Assembly (NCBI GenBank): GCA_964511185.1
Contig: CAZEDU010000012.1
Span: 1 to 61,091, forward strand
DNA: 61,091 bases
Source of the DNA: CAZEDU01 sp964511185
GTDB taxonomy: Bacteria > Myxococcota > Myxococcia > Myxococcales > Myxococcaceae
Reading direction: 5' to 3'
Under the pieces are notes generated by a model. That model was not told where the DNA came from. It was given only the letters and a program-made list of their open reading frames with translations, and did not search any database. Every line of letters starts with the position of its first letter. Position 1 is the first letter of the stretch. The translations under genes were made by a program, and so were the position numbers. Of this stretch, positions 17,786 to 26,892 are shown piece by piece.

Positions 17786-19147
17786 GTGACGCACGAGCTC
17801 GAAGACGTTCTGTCGCAGGCGCAGAGCGGCAAGGTGGCGCCGCTCTACCTGTTGTGGGGCGAGGAGTTCCTCGTTCGCAAGGGCGCCGACGAGCTCACCA
17901 AGCGGCTCCTCCCCGACGCGTCGGTCGGCCTGAACCTCTCGGTGATGGACGGCGCGTCGCCTTCGGAGATCGCCGCCGAGCTGGCCACCCTCCCGCTCTT
18001 CCCAGGCAGGAAGCTGGCGCTCGTGCGCGACCCGGAGTTCCTCGCGCCGAAGAAGGGCCGGGGGGACGCGCTGGGCCGGGCGCGAGACGCGTGGCGCGCG
18101 GGGCGGCGCAAGGAGGCGGCGCGGCGCGTGCTCGCGATCGCCGCGCGCGCGGGCTGGAGCGTGAAGGCCCTGGACGTCGGGTCGCCGGACGCGCCGACCG
18201 CCGACCAGTGGAAGGACGAGCTCAACATCGAGCTGGGCGAGCTGGACCGGACGTTCCTGCAAGAGGTCGCGGCGTTTTGCCGGGAGGAAGGCATCCGCGC
18301 TCCCGAGACCGACGAGGGCGCGCTGCTGGCGCTGCTCGAGCGGGGCATGCCGGAAGGCCACGCGCTGGTGATCGCGGCGACGGACGTCGAGGCGAAGCAC
18401 CCGCTGGTGAAGTGGGCGCGCGAGCACGGCGTGCTGGTGGAGCGCAAGGTCGCTTCCAAGCTCAAGGAGCTCGACCTGTCCGACCTGGCGGCGGAGGTGC
18501 TCCAGCCCTTCGGCAAGCGGCTGGCGCCCGCGGCGGAGATGCAGCTCAAGGAGCGGGTCGGCGGCAACATGCGCCTGCTCCAGTCGGAGCTCGAGAAGCT
18601 CGCGCTGTTCACCGACGGCGCGGTGATTCAGCCGGCCGACGTCGAGGCGATCGTCCACCGCGCGCGCGAGGAGGAGTTCCTCGAGCTGTCCGATGCGCTG
18701 CAGAAGCGCGACCTGCCCACCGCGCTCAAGTACGTCGACGACGCGATCCAGCAAGGCGCGCACCCGCTGGTGCTGCTCGGGGCCGTGGCCTCCGTGGTGC
18801 GCACGCTCCTGATGAACCGCGAGCGGCTCTCCGCGCTGAGCGGCGGCAAGGCGCCCCGGTCGTTCGACGACTTCAAGGCGCGCATCTTCCCGGCCATCGA
18901 GCGCGAGGCCAAGGCGGCCAAGGCGCGGGTGCCACACCCGTACGCGGCCTTCATGGGCATGCAGGCGTCGACCCGCTACACGCGCGACGAGCTGCTGCGC
19001 GCGCTCGCGGCCTGCGCCGAGTCGGACGTCGCGCTCAAGCTGGGCGGCGGCCGGTTGGTCGTCGAGCGGCTGCTCTGGACGGTGTGCGGCAAGGCGGCTC
19101 CGTGGGAGTCGGGGATGCTCGTCGTTCGCCGAGAGCTGGAACGCTGA
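17786..19147 (+). CDS. holA: DNA polymerase III subunit delta, enlarged
   Basis: The 453-residue protein has the HolA pattern: YLLWGEEFLVRKGADEL at the start, TLPLFPGRKLALVRDPEFL near residue 75, then after an insertion HALVIAATDVEAKHPLVKWA, followed by the helical domains with MQLKERVGGNMRLLQSELEK and HPLVLLGAVASVVRTLL. Delta opens the sliding clamp as part of the clamp loader. The family is usually about 340 residues; here an insertion of about 100 residues (about 90-195, Arg/Ala-rich then acidic) splits the nucleotide-binding-like domain. The start is GTG at 17786. With holB two genes away, two clamp-loader subunits are encoded together. Confidence 0.9.
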   Translation: MTHELEDVLSQAQSGKVAPLYLLWGEEFLVRKGADELTKRLLPDASVGLNLSVMDGASPSEIAAELATLPLFPGRKLALVRDPEFLAPKKGRGDALGRARDAWRAGRRKEAARRVLAIAARAGWSVKALDVGSPDAPTADQWKDELNIELGELDRTFLQEVAAFCREEGIRAPETDEGALLALLERGMPEGHALVIAATDVEAKHPLVKWAREHGVLVERKVASKLKELDLSDLAAEVLQPFGKRLAPAAEMQLKERVGGNMRLLQSELEKLALFTDGAVIQPADVEAIVHRAREEEFLELSDALQKRDLPTALKYVDDAIQQGAHPLVLLGAVASVVRTLLMNRERLSALSGGKAPRSFDDFKARIFPAIEREAKAAKARVPHPYAAFMGMQASTRYTRDELLRALAACAESDVALKLGGGRLVVERLLWTVCGKAAPWESGMLVVRRELER

Positions 19148-19204
19148 CACGAGCGGTTCTCAAAGGCGTGCACGTCGGCCCCAGGACGGGTTAAGCAGCC
19201 CGCC

Positions 19205-21241
19205 ATGGCTGCGAAGACCCTCATCACCAGCGCGCTGCCGTACGCGAACGGCTCGATTCACCTGGGCCACATGGTCGAGTACGTGCAGACCGACATCTAC
19301 GTGCGGTTCCTGCGCTCGACCGGCGCCGACGTCATCTACGTCTGCGCGGACGACACCCACGGCACGCCCATCGAGCTGAACGCGGCGAAGCAGGGCATCA
19401 GCCCCGAGGCGTTCGTCCAGCGCATTCAACCCGAGCACGAGAAGGACTTCGCCGACTTCGACGTGAAGTTCGACGCGTATGGGTCGACCCACTCGGACGA
19501 CAACCGCCGTCTGGCCGAGCTCATCTACGGCCGGCTCAAGGAGGCGGGGGAGATCGAGCGGCGCGAGGTCGAGCAGTACTTCTGCGAGAAGGACCAGCGC
19601 TTCCTTCCCGACCGCTTCATCCGCGGCACCTGCCCCAACTGCAAGTCGCCCGATCAATACGGCGACGTGTGCGAGAAGTGCTCGAAGGCGTACAGCGCGA
19701 CCGAGCTGATCGCGCCGAAGTGCGCCATCTGCGGCACGCCCCCGGTGCGCAGGAAGTCGCCGCACCTGTTCTTCAAGCTCTCCCGCCACGCCGACGCGCT
19801 GCTCGCGCTGATCCAGCGGCCGGACTTCCTGACGCCGGGGCTCGCCGCGCAGCTGCAGCAGTTCTTCGAGAAGGGCCTGGCCGACTGGGACATCAGCCGC
19901 GACGGTCCGTACTTCGGGTTCCCCATCCCGGGGGAGACGAACAAGTTCTTCTACGTCTGGCTCGACGCGCCGATCGGCTACATCGCCGCGACCGAGAAGT
20001 GGGCGCGCGAGACCGGCAAGGCCAAGAACGCGCTCGCGTACTGGGGCAAGGACGCGAGCGCGCGCATCATTCATTTCATCGGCAAGGACATCGTCTACTT
20101 CCACGCGCTGTTCTGGCCCGCGGTGTTGAAGGCCTCCGGCTTCCGTCAGCCGGACCGCATCGTCGTGCACGGCCACCTCACGGTGAACGGCGAGAAGATG
20201 TCGAAGAGCCGCGGCACGTTCATCAACGCGCGGACCTACCTCGACCTCCTCGACCCCAGCTACCTGCGCTACTTCTACGCGGCGAACCTGGGCCCCACGC
20301 CGGAGGACCTGGATCTGTCGCTGAACGAGTTCCGCCTGAGGGTGAACGCCGACCTGGTGAACAACATCGGCAACCTGGCCAACCGCACGCTGTCGCTGCT
20401 GGCGGGGCCGCTGGAGGGCAAGCTCGCGCCCGCGGGTGAGGGGGCGGGCAAGAAGCTGGTGAGCGACGCGATCGCGCGCGCGGGCGAGGTGCGGCAGGCC
20501 TTCGAGCGGTACGACTACCGCGCGGCGGTGAAGGCCATCTGCGAGATCGCGCAGACCGCCAATCAGTTCCTCACCGTGCAGGAGCCCTGGAAGAAGGTGA
20601 AGACCGACCCGCAGCAGGCGCGGCGCGATCTCTCCGATGCCGCCGAGGTGGCGTACGTGGTCGGCGCGCTGCTCGAGCCGGTCGTGCCTCGGCTGTCGCA
20701 CAAGCTCTTCGAGCAGCTCGCGGCGCCGCCGCTCACCTACGCGCAGCTCCAGACGGCGCAGTACCCGCTGCTCTCGCGCGAGCGGCCCATCGGCACGCCG
20801 TCGCCGCTCATCGCTCGTCTCGAAGAGGCGCAGGTCGCTCCGCTGGTGGCCGCTCCCCAACCGGGAACCGCCCCTCAACCGGGGACTGTCACCCCCGGGG
20901 GACTGCCCCCCCAAACTGAAATCGAGTACGCCGACTTCGCGAAGATCACCCTCAAGGTCGGCGTCGTCACCGCGGCCGAGCGCGTGCCCAAGGCGGACAA
21001 GCTGCTCAAGCTGAGCGTGGACGTCGGAGAAGGGACCCCGCGCACGATCGCCGCCGGCATCGCCGAGGCCTACGCGCCTGAGCAGCTCATCGGCCGCAAG
21101 GTGGTGGTGGTCGCCAACTTGAAGCCGCGCGCGCTCCGAGGCATCGAGTCGCGGGGCATGCTGCTCGCCGCGGGGCCCGGTGGCAAAGAGCTCTCGCTCG
21201 TCGACCCTGGGCCGCTGCCGCCCGGGAGCGAGGTGAAGTGA
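19205..21241 (+). CDS. metG: Methionyl-tRNA synthetase with C-terminal tRNA-binding domain
   Basis: The 678-residue enzyme charges tRNA-Met. The class I signatures are clear: HLGH (HIGH variant) at the end of ALPYANGSIHLGH, and KMSKS in NGEKMSKSRG. The zinc-binding knuckle has CPNC, CEKC and CAIC pairs (about residues 140-180). An anticodon-binding helical domain follows (NEFRLRVNADLVNNIGNLAN). The C-terminal Trbp111-like OB domain starts at IEYADFAKITLKVG. Between these last two domains a Pro/Gly/Gln-rich linker contains PGTVTPGGLPPQ, the translation of palindromic repeat copy 4. The stop overlaps the GTG start of the HEAT-repeat gene. Confidence 0.97.
   Translation: MAAKTLITSALPYANGSIHLGHMVEYVQTDIYVRFLRSTGADVIYVCADDTHGTPIELNAAKQGISPEAFVQRIQPEHEKDFADFDVKFDAYGSTHSDDNRRLAELIYGRLKEAGEIERREVEQYFCEKDQRFLPDRFIRGTCPNCKSPDQYGDVCEKCSKAYSATELIAPKCAICGTPPVRRKSPHLFFKLSRHADALLALIQRPDFLTPGLAAQLQQFFEKGLADWDISRDGPYFGFPIPGETNKFFYVWLDAPIGYIAATEKWARETGKAKNALAYWGKDASARIIHFIGKDIVYFHALFWPAVLKASGFRQPDRIVVHGHLTVNGEKMSKSRGTFINARTYLDLLDPSYLRYFYAANLGPTPEDLDLSLNEFRLRVNADLVNNIGNLANRTLSLLAGPLEGKLAPAGEGAGKKLVSDAIARAGEVRQAFERYDYRAAVKAICEIAQTANQFLTVQEPWKKVKTDPQQARRDLSDAAEVAYVVGALLEPVVPRLSHKLFEQLAAPPLTYAQLQTAQYPLLSRERPIGTPSPLIARLEEAQVAPLVAAPQPGTAPQPGTVTPGGLPPQTEIEYADFAKITLKVGVVTAAERVPKADKLLKLSVDVGEGTPRTIAAGIAEAYAPEQLIGRKVVVVANLKPRALRGIESRGMLLAAGPGGKELSLVDPGPLPPGSEVK
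20881..20912. repeat. GGGGACNGTCCCC element, copy 4 (inside metG linker)
   Basis: GGGGACTGTCACCCCC directly precedes GGGGGACTGCCCCCC. Both are diverged arms of the repeat. The upstream bases (20859-20880) contain related CAACCGGGAACCGCC and CAACC repeats that lengthen the linker. The metG frame stays open and the encoded residues fall in the inter-domain linker, where insertion would be tolerated. Confidence 0.7.
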
Positions 21242-22254
21242 GCGTGTCACAGCAGGTGGGGCTCGATTGGCGCGCCCAGAAGGACATGGCGCTCGTGGCC
21301 TTGGAGCGCGAGCAACGCGCCGCGGCCCGCGCCGAGGCGGCTGGTCTGCTGTGCGAGCTGGCGTCCGATGGACCGGAGCAGGCGGCGGAGCTGGTCGACG
21401 CGATTCCGCGCCTGCTCGCCGACGCGCAGAGCGAGGTCCGGTGCGCTGGCCTGGCGCTCGCCGGCATCGCCTTGACGCCGGACGAGGCCGAGCCGGTGCT
21501 GGTGCGGGGGCTGGCCGATCCGGCGACGCGCGTTCGGGTGGAGGCGGCGGGGCGGCTGGCCGACCTGGCGCGCCCTTCGTCGCGAGGCGCCTTCGCCGCC
21601 GCGCTCGGCGACGCGTCCTTCTCCGTCCGGTTCGAGGCGGCGCGGGGCATGGCGAGCCTCAAGCACTCGGCCGGGCTCGACGTGCTGGTCGAGGCGCTCG
21701 ACGACGGCGACTTCCGGTTTCGCGCGCTCGGCGCGCTCGCCGAGCTGGGCGATGCGCGCGCGCTGCCGGCGGTGCAGCGGCTCTGGCGCAAGTGGCTCCT
21801 GCCGTACTTCGACCGCACCCAAGCGGCGGGCACGCTGGTGAAGCTCGGGGACCCAAGCGGGATCGAGCACCTGTTCGCGCGCACGCGAAAGAAGTGGACG
21901 GTCGATCGCGGGCTCGCGGTCGAGCTGCTCGGCGAGGTGCGCGCGCCGGGGGCCTTCGAGCGCTTGAGCGCGCTCGTCGCCGACAAGCGCGACGCCTCGC
22001 GAGGCGCGGCGGCGCGGGCGCTCGGCCGGCTCGGCGACGCGCGCGCGCGGCCGGTGTTGCTGGAGATCTTCGGGGCCGAGGACACGCCCGACGACGTTCG
22101 GCTCGACGCGGCCGAAGGGCTTTGCCGGCTCGGCGCCGACGAAGACCTCTCGGCGCTCGAAGCGGCCGCCTCGCAGGCCAAGGGGCCGCTCAAGGCGGAG
22201 CTGCAAGAGATGCTCGCCGACTTTCGGGCGATCCGCGCCGGAGCGGCGTCTTGA
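21238..22254 (+). CDS. HEAT-repeat protein
   Basis: The 338-residue protein is a chain of about eight to nine alpha-helical repeats of 30-35 residues. They carry the HEAT/PBS-lyase pattern (RVRVEAAGRLADLA, SVRFEAARGMASL, FRFRALGALAELGDARALP, SRGAAARALGRLGDARARP, VRLDAAEGLCRLG). Such solenoids bind proteins. There is no signal peptide. The start is GTG at 21238 (a second GTG two codons later is possible), overlapping the metG stop, and its stop overlaps the TTG start of tatD. The three genes are therefore translationally coupled. A function linked to MetG or TatD is not known from the family. Confidence 0.85.
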   Translation: MSVSQQVGLDWRAQKDMALVALEREQRAAARAEAAGLLCELASDGPEQAAELVDAIPRLLADAQSEVRCAGLALAGIALTPDEAEPVLVRGLADPATRVRVEAAGRLADLARPSSRGAFAAALGDASFSVRFEAARGMASLKHSAGLDVLVEALDDGDFRFRALGALAELGDARALPAVQRLWRKWLLPYFDRTQAAGTLVKLGDPSGIEHLFARTRKKWTVDRGLAVELLGEVRAPGAFERLSALVADKRDASRGAAARALGRLGDARARPVLLEIFGAEDTPDDVRLDAAEGLCRLGADEDLSALEAAASQAKGPLKAELQEMLADFRAIRAGAAS

Positions 22255-23038
22255 TCCTCATCGACGCGCACTGTCACCTCGAGCGCGCGGAGCTGCCCGA
22301 CACCGCCGAGGTCATCGCGCGGGCCCGCGCCGCGGGCGTGCAGCACGCGATCATCGTCGGCCAGTTTCAAGCGCCGGGAGACTTCGGCAGCGCGCTCGAG
22401 GTCGCGCGGGCCCACCCGGGCTTCCTCACCCCCACCATGGGCGTTCACCCGCATGAGGCCGCGAACGCCACCGAGCAGGACTTCGAGGCGCTCGCCGCGC
22501 TCTGCGCGCGTCCCGAGGTGGCCGCCGTGGGAGAAGCAGGGCTCGACTACTACTACGACCGCTCGCCGCGCGAGGTGCAGGAGCGCGTCTTCCGGCGCCA
22601 GTGCCAGCTCGCGCTGCGGCTCGCGAAGCCGCTGGTGGTGCACGTGCGCGACGCCCACCTCGAGTGCCACCGCATCCTGCAGGAGGAAGGGGTCCGCGAA
22701 GGCCNNNNNNNNNNTTCACCGGCGATACCGACGACGCGCGCCGCTACCTGGACCTGGGCTTCTTCCTCTCCATCTCGGGCATCGTCACTTACAAAAAGAC
22801 CGAGGCCCTGCAGGACGCGGTGAGGTTCGCCCCGATGGATCGGCTGCTGGTCGAGACCGACAGCCCGTTCCTCGCGCCGGTGCCGCACCGGGGAAAGAAG
22901 AACGAGCCGGCGTGGGTGGGCGAGGTCGCGCGGCAGGTGGCGCGCCTCAAGTCGCTCCCGGAGGACCACGTCGCGCTCACCGCCGCCCACAACTGCGCGC
23001 GCCTGTTCCGGCTGCCGGTCTCGCTGCCGCCTCCTTAA
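22251..23038 (+). CDS. tatD: TatD-family metal-dependent DNase (interrupted by a sequence gap)
   Basis: The reading begins at TTG 22251 as M-I-L-I-D-A-H-C-H, the metal-binding HxH of TatD. It continues through TMGVHPHEA, VGEAGLDYYYDRSPREVQ and HVRDAHLECHRIL. A 10-N gap (22705-22714) then falls where the family has the G-V-x-H-C-F-T-G motif. After the gap the frame is +1 relative to the first half but clearly resumes the same protein: FTGDTDDARRYLDLGF, SISGIVTY, LVETDSPFLAPVPHRGK and the end at 23038. The frame difference is explained by the arbitrary gap length, not by a real frameshift. TatD proteins are hydrolases of the amidohydrolase superfamily with 3'-5' exonuclease activity. Confidence 0.9.
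22705..22714. other. Assembly gap (10 N) inside tatD
   Basis: The 10-N run stands for an unknown number of bases. The two halves of tatD are out of frame by one base across it, so the true length is not 10 modulo 3. Confidence 0.95.
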
Positions 23039-23041
23039 GCC

Positions 23042-24964
23042 CTAAGCCTTGGCGGTCCACGTCTCCAGGTCGCGGGCGATGACCTCCAGGTCCTTGTCCA
23101 TGTTCGGCAGCTCGAGCAAGAGCGCCTCCGGGTCGTAGCGAAACTCCGCCGACCGCAGGGTGAGCAGCGGCTCGAGCGCGGGCTCTCCGAGCTTTCCTTC
23201 GAAGCCTGCGTAGAGCACGCGGCCCTTCTCGAAGTGGAGGACACCGTCGGCTTCACCGGTGCCGATGGAGAGCCTCCCGTACTTGCGGCCGCGCGAGAGC
23301 GCGTGGAGCACCTCCGCCACCTCGAGCTCGTCGAAGCTGCCTTGCACCGGGTGGCCGGGGCTGCCGTGCTCGAGCCGCTCCTGCAGGATCGACACGAGCG
23401 TCTCGAGCAGGTCGACGTCGCTCACCAGCCGCGAGATGCCAGCGTCCGCGAGCTGCGCCCGCGCGTTGGGCTCGCGCACCTCGCCGAACACCACCACCGG
23501 CACGCCGGCGATGTCCGGCTGCGTGCGGATGAACTGCGTCAGCGACGCGATGTCCGGAGCGCCCAGGTTCACCGACACGGCCAGCGCGTCGGCGCCGCCG
23601 GAGATGAGCGTGTCGGCCGCGCCGTTGAGCTTCGGCACCGCGTGGGCGACGAGCCCGTGCTCGGAGAAGAGCTCGATGAGCTCGGTGCGCCGACCTTCGT
23701 CGGGGTGGGCGACCAGGATGTGCCGCCCGTCGGCCGCGAGCCGCTCGCGCAGCAGCTCGCCGCTGTAGAGCTGCGCGATCAGCGCGACGACCTCGGGGTC
23801 GTACAGCTTGCCCGCGTTCTCTTGCAGGTGGGTGAGCGCCTCGCCCTTGCTGAACAGCCGCCCGAACGCGTTGTCCTCGTTGCGGGTGAGGTCGAGCGCC
23901 GCGTCGACGGCCGCCAGCACCCGCGCGCCGATCGCGATGTCGTCTCCCTTGGCGCCCTGGGGCACGCCCGAGCCGTCGAAGGTCTCGTAGAGCTGCGCGA
24001 GGATGGCGTTGACCGCGCCCGGAAGGTGCACCGTCTCGAACAGCCGAACCGGCGCGCGCGCGTACCGCTTGGCCTCCGCCTTCCACGAGGGGTTCTGCGC
24101 GTTGTTGGCGAGCGTCAGGTGCTTGTCGGCGGGCTTGCCCAGCTCGTGCAGGTACGCGGCGATCGAGACCTGCGACACCGCGCGGGGCTCGAGCCCCATG
24201 CGGCGCGCCACCGCCGCCGCCTGCCGCGCGAGCTGCGCGGAGTGGCCCCGCCGGCCGGGCTTGGTCAGCTCGAGCAGGCCCACCAGGATGTTCAGCGTCT
24301 CGATGAAGTCGTTCTCGCCGACGGCGCCGCGCACCACCCAGAGCGCCTCGCGCAGCTGGGACGGCTGGTGCCGCCGAGAGGAGCCGAAGCGGTTCTTCTT
24401 GGCGCGCGGGTCGGCCTCGGGGAACACCACCACGCTGGGCTGGCTGATGCCGCCGGAGGAGATGTCGAAGGGGCGCTGCGCGGGCTGCAGGCCGACCGGC
24501 TTGGTCGCGAACGCGGTCGGGTCGCTGTAGTAGTGCTTGCGGATGGCGGCCTGAATCGCCGAGCGCAGCGCGACGAACGGGTAGACCTCGCTCATCTCGG
24601 CGACGAGCGCGATCTCGGACAGGAGCGATTGGTTCTGCGGCTCGGCCACCGCCACCGAGATCGCCTTGCGGTCGAGGTCCATCGCCAAGGGCAAAAACAG
24701 CTGCGCCTCGGCCATGCGCACGGGGATGCGGTCGAGCAGCTCGGGGGCCAGCTTCACCCGGTCGAGCTGCTCGCGGGTGACGAAGCGGACCTTGAAGTCC
24801 GCGGCGAGGAAGCGCAGCAGCACCTCTTCGGTGAGGAAGCCGAGATCGACCAAGCAGTCACCCAGCCGATGGCCGGTGATGCGCTGCTGCTGCAGCCCCT
24901 GCTTGACCGCCTCGGGGGAGACGAGCCCCGCCTCGACGAGGCGCTCTCCCATCATCTTCGCCAT
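23042..24964 (-). CDS. MshEN - HD-GYP-like - receiver-like - DUF4388 signalling protein
   Basis: Four regions are visible in 640 residues. Residues 1 to about 150 resemble the GspE/MshE N-terminal domain (RLVEAGLVSPEAVKQGL, HRLGDCLVDLGFLTEEVL), a known c-di-GMP-binding module. Residues about 215-400 form an HD-type helical domain in which the HD pair reads H-E (AAYLHELGK) and the GYP region reads FDGSGVPQG. Residues about 420-530 look like a receiver fold (ILVAHPDEGRRTELIELF) that lacks an obvious phosphorylatable Asp context. The end is a DUF4388 (PATAN) domain (QGSFDELEVAEVLHALSRGR). The protein probably reads c-di-GMP. The degenerate HD motif argues against ordinary phosphodiesterase activity. 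It starts 4 bases after the YhaM-like gene. Confidence 0.8.
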   Translation of the reverse strand: MAKMMGERLVEAGLVSPEAVKQGLQQQRITGHRLGDCLVDLGFLTEEVLLRFLAADFKVRFVTREQLDRVKLAPELLDRIPVRMAEAQLFLPLAMDLDRKAISVAVAEPQNQSLLSEIALVAEMSEVYPFVALRSAIQAAIRKHYYSDPTAFATKPVGLQPAQRPFDISSGGISQPSVVVFPEADPRAKKNRFGSSRRHQPSQLREALWVVRGAVGENDFIETLNILVGLLELTKPGRRGHSAQLARQAAAVARRMGLEPRAVSQVSIAAYLHELGKPADKHLTLANNAQNPSWKAEAKRYARAPVRLFETVHLPGAVNAILAQLYETFDGSGVPQGAKGDDIAIGARVLAAVDAALDLTRNEDNAFGRLFSKGEALTHLQENAGKLYDPEVVALIAQLYSGELLRERLAADGRHILVAHPDEGRRTELIELFSEHGLVAHAVPKLNGAADTLISGGADALAVSVNLGAPDIASLTQFIRTQPDIAGVPVVVFGEVREPNARAQLADAGISRLVSDVDLLETLVSILQERLEHGSPGHPVQGSFDELEVAEVLHALSRGRKYGRLSIGTGEADGVLHFEKGRVLYAGFEGKLGEPALEPLLTLRSAEFRYDPEALLLELPNMDKDLEVIARDLETWTAKA

Positions 24965-24968
24965 CGCT

Positions 24969-26177
24969 TTAAGCCTTCTCGTCTCCTGGCGTGCCGGTCA
25001 GCGCCGAGAAGGGCTTGAAGCTGAGCTCCTTCGGCAAGGTCGGGTCGCGCTGCGGCTTCGGCTCTCCCTTCGCCTCGACGCTCGGCTCGCCGCGGGGTTC
25101 GGGCGCGCCGCCGGCCCGGTCGCGGTGCCGCGGCCGGTCGCGCTTGCGCTCGCGTCGCTTCTGCGGGCGGAACCCGTCGAGCGGCCCCTTGCCCCGCGCG
25201 GTCGGGAGCGGCGCCTTCCAGAGCGAGTGCTCGATGAGCCGGGTCGGCTCGGTCCACTTCGGGTGACCGTCGCGCGACATGATCTCGAGCCACGCCTGCA
25301 CGCGCGAGTCCATCAGGTCGGCCAGGTGCACCAGGAGCGCCTCGAGCGTCATCGGCAGCTTCGGGGAGCCGTGCTCGAGCTTCCCGTGGTGGGCGAGCAC
25401 CAGGTGCGTGATGTGGTGCTCGAGCGCCGGCGAAAAGCCTTCGATGCGCGACGCTTTCTCGCGGATCATCTGCGCGGTCATCACCAGGTGCCCCACCAGG
25501 CGCCCCTCGTCCGTGTAGTCGGTCTCGTTCTCGTAGGAGAGCTCGCGCACCTTGCCCAGGTCGTGCAGCAGCGCGCCCGCCACCAGGAGGTCGCGATCGG
25601 CCATCGGGTAGTGATCGGCCAGGCGGTGCGCCAGCCGAATCACCGAGAGCAGATGATCCGCCAGGCCGCCCCGGTGGCCGTGGTGTACCGACTTCGCCGC
25701 CGGCGCGACCGGCAGCCCGCGGGCGATCTCCGGGTCGTCGAGGAACGCGAGCAGGAGCTTTCGCACGTGGCCGTCTTGCACCCGCTCGACCAGCTCGCGA
25801 ATCTGCGCCACCGCGCGGCCGTCCCCGGCGGCGCCGCGCTCGGCCTCCGCGGTCGGCGGCGCGGCGTAGGCGAACTCCTTGGGGTCGATGGGCTCGGGGT
25901 CGAGCCGTTCGATCTTCTCGATCACCACCTGCGGCTTCTGGTGGAACGAGATCACGCTGCCGGTCACCAGCACGTAGTCGTCCACCTGGAACACCGGCTC
26001 GAGCCGCTCGACGTCGTCGAACACGCGCGCGTCGATCTCGCCGGTGCGGTCGGCCAGCGTCACCGCGAGGAACGTTTTTCCCCCTCGGCTGGTGTTCTTC
26101 TGTTTCTTGACCACGCGGAAGACCGTCAGGACGCGGTCCTTCTCGTGCAGGTCTCGGACATAGACTTTGCGAACCAT
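24969..26177 (-). CDS. YhaM-like 3'-5' exoribonuclease (OB fold plus HD domain)
   Basis: The protein has an N-terminal OB-fold (VRKVYVRDLHEKDRVLTVF to about residue 100; TFLAVTLADRTGEIDARVFD) and an HD domain (HHGHRGGLADHLLSVIRLA, LLVAGALLHDLGKVREL, LVLAHHGKLEHGSPKLP). This is the order found in YhaM-type nucleases, which trim RNA or DNA 3' ends. The C-terminal 80 residues are Arg/Lys/Pro/Glu-rich and likely bind nucleic acid. I prefer ATG at 26177, which has AGGGG five bases upstream. A GTG at 26261 would add 28 poorly conserved residues and leave only 25 bases to the divergent gene. The signalling gene follows after 4 bases, so the pair is one transcription unit. Confidence 0.83.
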   Translation of the reverse strand: MVRKVYVRDLHEKDRVLTVFRVVKKQKNTSRGGKTFLAVTLADRTGEIDARVFDDVERLEPVFQVDDYVLVTGSVISFHQKPQVVIEKIERLDPEPIDPKEFAYAAPPTAEAERGAAGDGRAVAQIRELVERVQDGHVRKLLLAFLDDPEIARGLPVAPAAKSVHHGHRGGLADHLLSVIRLAHRLADHYPMADRDLLVAGALLHDLGKVRELSYENETDYTDEGRLVGHLVMTAQMIREKASRIEGFSPALEHHITHLVLAHHGKLEHGSPKLPMTLEALLVHLADLMDSRVQAWLEIMSRDGHPKWTEPTRLIEHSLWKAPLPTARGKGPLDGFRPQKRRERKRDRPRHRDRAGGAPEPRGEPSVEAKGEPKPQRDPTLPKELSFKPFSALTGTPGDEKA

Positions 26178-26286
26178 CTCGACCCCTGGGTCTTTCAGGG
26201 GCGAATGCTGGTTGCCGTTCTCCGTCGAAGCTGGGTCGGTGGTATTCACGGGGTCGGGCACACTATCACTTCATCGAAGGGCGAGG

Positions 26287-26892
26287 ATGCCGATGTCCAT
26301 CACGAGCGCTTTGCTGTTGTTGGCCCTGGCCTCCGGGCCAGAGAGCGGCAAGTGGGAGCTCAAGGCCAAGGAGGACGGCGTCAGCGTCTTCTCGAGGGAG
26401 CGCGCGGGCTCCCGGCTGCCCGAGCTCAAGGCGATCGGGCTCATCGACGCGCCGCCCGCCGAGGTCTGGAAGACGATCAGCGACTACGCGAACTACAAAA
26501 AAAACATGCCGTACACGGAAGAGAGCAAGGTCCTCTCGACCGAGCAGGACGGCAAGGTGACCCTCTTCTACAGCGTGATCAACGCGCCGTTCGTCAGCCG
26601 CCGCGACTACATCATCCGGCTGGTCGACGAGTCGGACGGCTCGGGGACCTACAAGGTCTCCTGGACGCCGGTGAAGGAGGGCCCGCCGCCGAAGGACGGC
26701 GTCGTCCGGGTGCTGATCAACGACGGCTACTGGCTGCTCGAGCCGCGCGACAACGGCACCAAGACCTTCGCCACCTACTACCTGCACACCGACCCGGGCG
26801 GCTCGATCCCCAGGTGGATCGCCAACAAGGCGAACGACACCGCGGTGCCGAACGTGTTTCGCTCGGTCCGTAAGGTCGTGTCCAAGAAGTGA
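26287..26892 (+). CDS. START/SRPBCC-domain secreted protein
   Basis: The 201-residue protein has a short N-terminal hydrophobic segment (SITSALLLLALASG), probably a signal peptide, then a START-like lipid-binding domain. Visible parts are WELKAKEDGVSVFSRERAGS, IDAPPAEVWKTISDYANYKK, LFYSVINAPFVSRRDYIIRL, YKVSWTPVKEG and FATYYLHTDPGGSIPRWIAN. This pattern is common to bacterial START proteins resembling the StAR-type domain, which bind a hydrophobic ligand; the ligand is not known here. ATG at 26287 is used, with another ATG two codons later. It is divergent from the YhaM-like gene and converges with the RlmI-like gene with no space between stops. Confidence 0.83.
   Translation: MPMSITSALLLLALASGPESGKWELKAKEDGVSVFSRERAGSRLPELKAIGLIDAPPAEVWKTISDYANYKKNMPYTEESKVLSTEQDGKVTLFYSVINAPFVSRRDYIIRLVDESDGSGTYKVSWTPVKEGPPPKDGVVRVLINDGYWLLEPRDNGTKTFATYYLHTDPGGSIPRWIANKANDTAVPNVFRSVRKVVSKK

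Noticed and set aside
22705..22714. Real frameshift in tatD
   Set aside because: The frame change falls exactly on a 10-N placeholder of unknown length.
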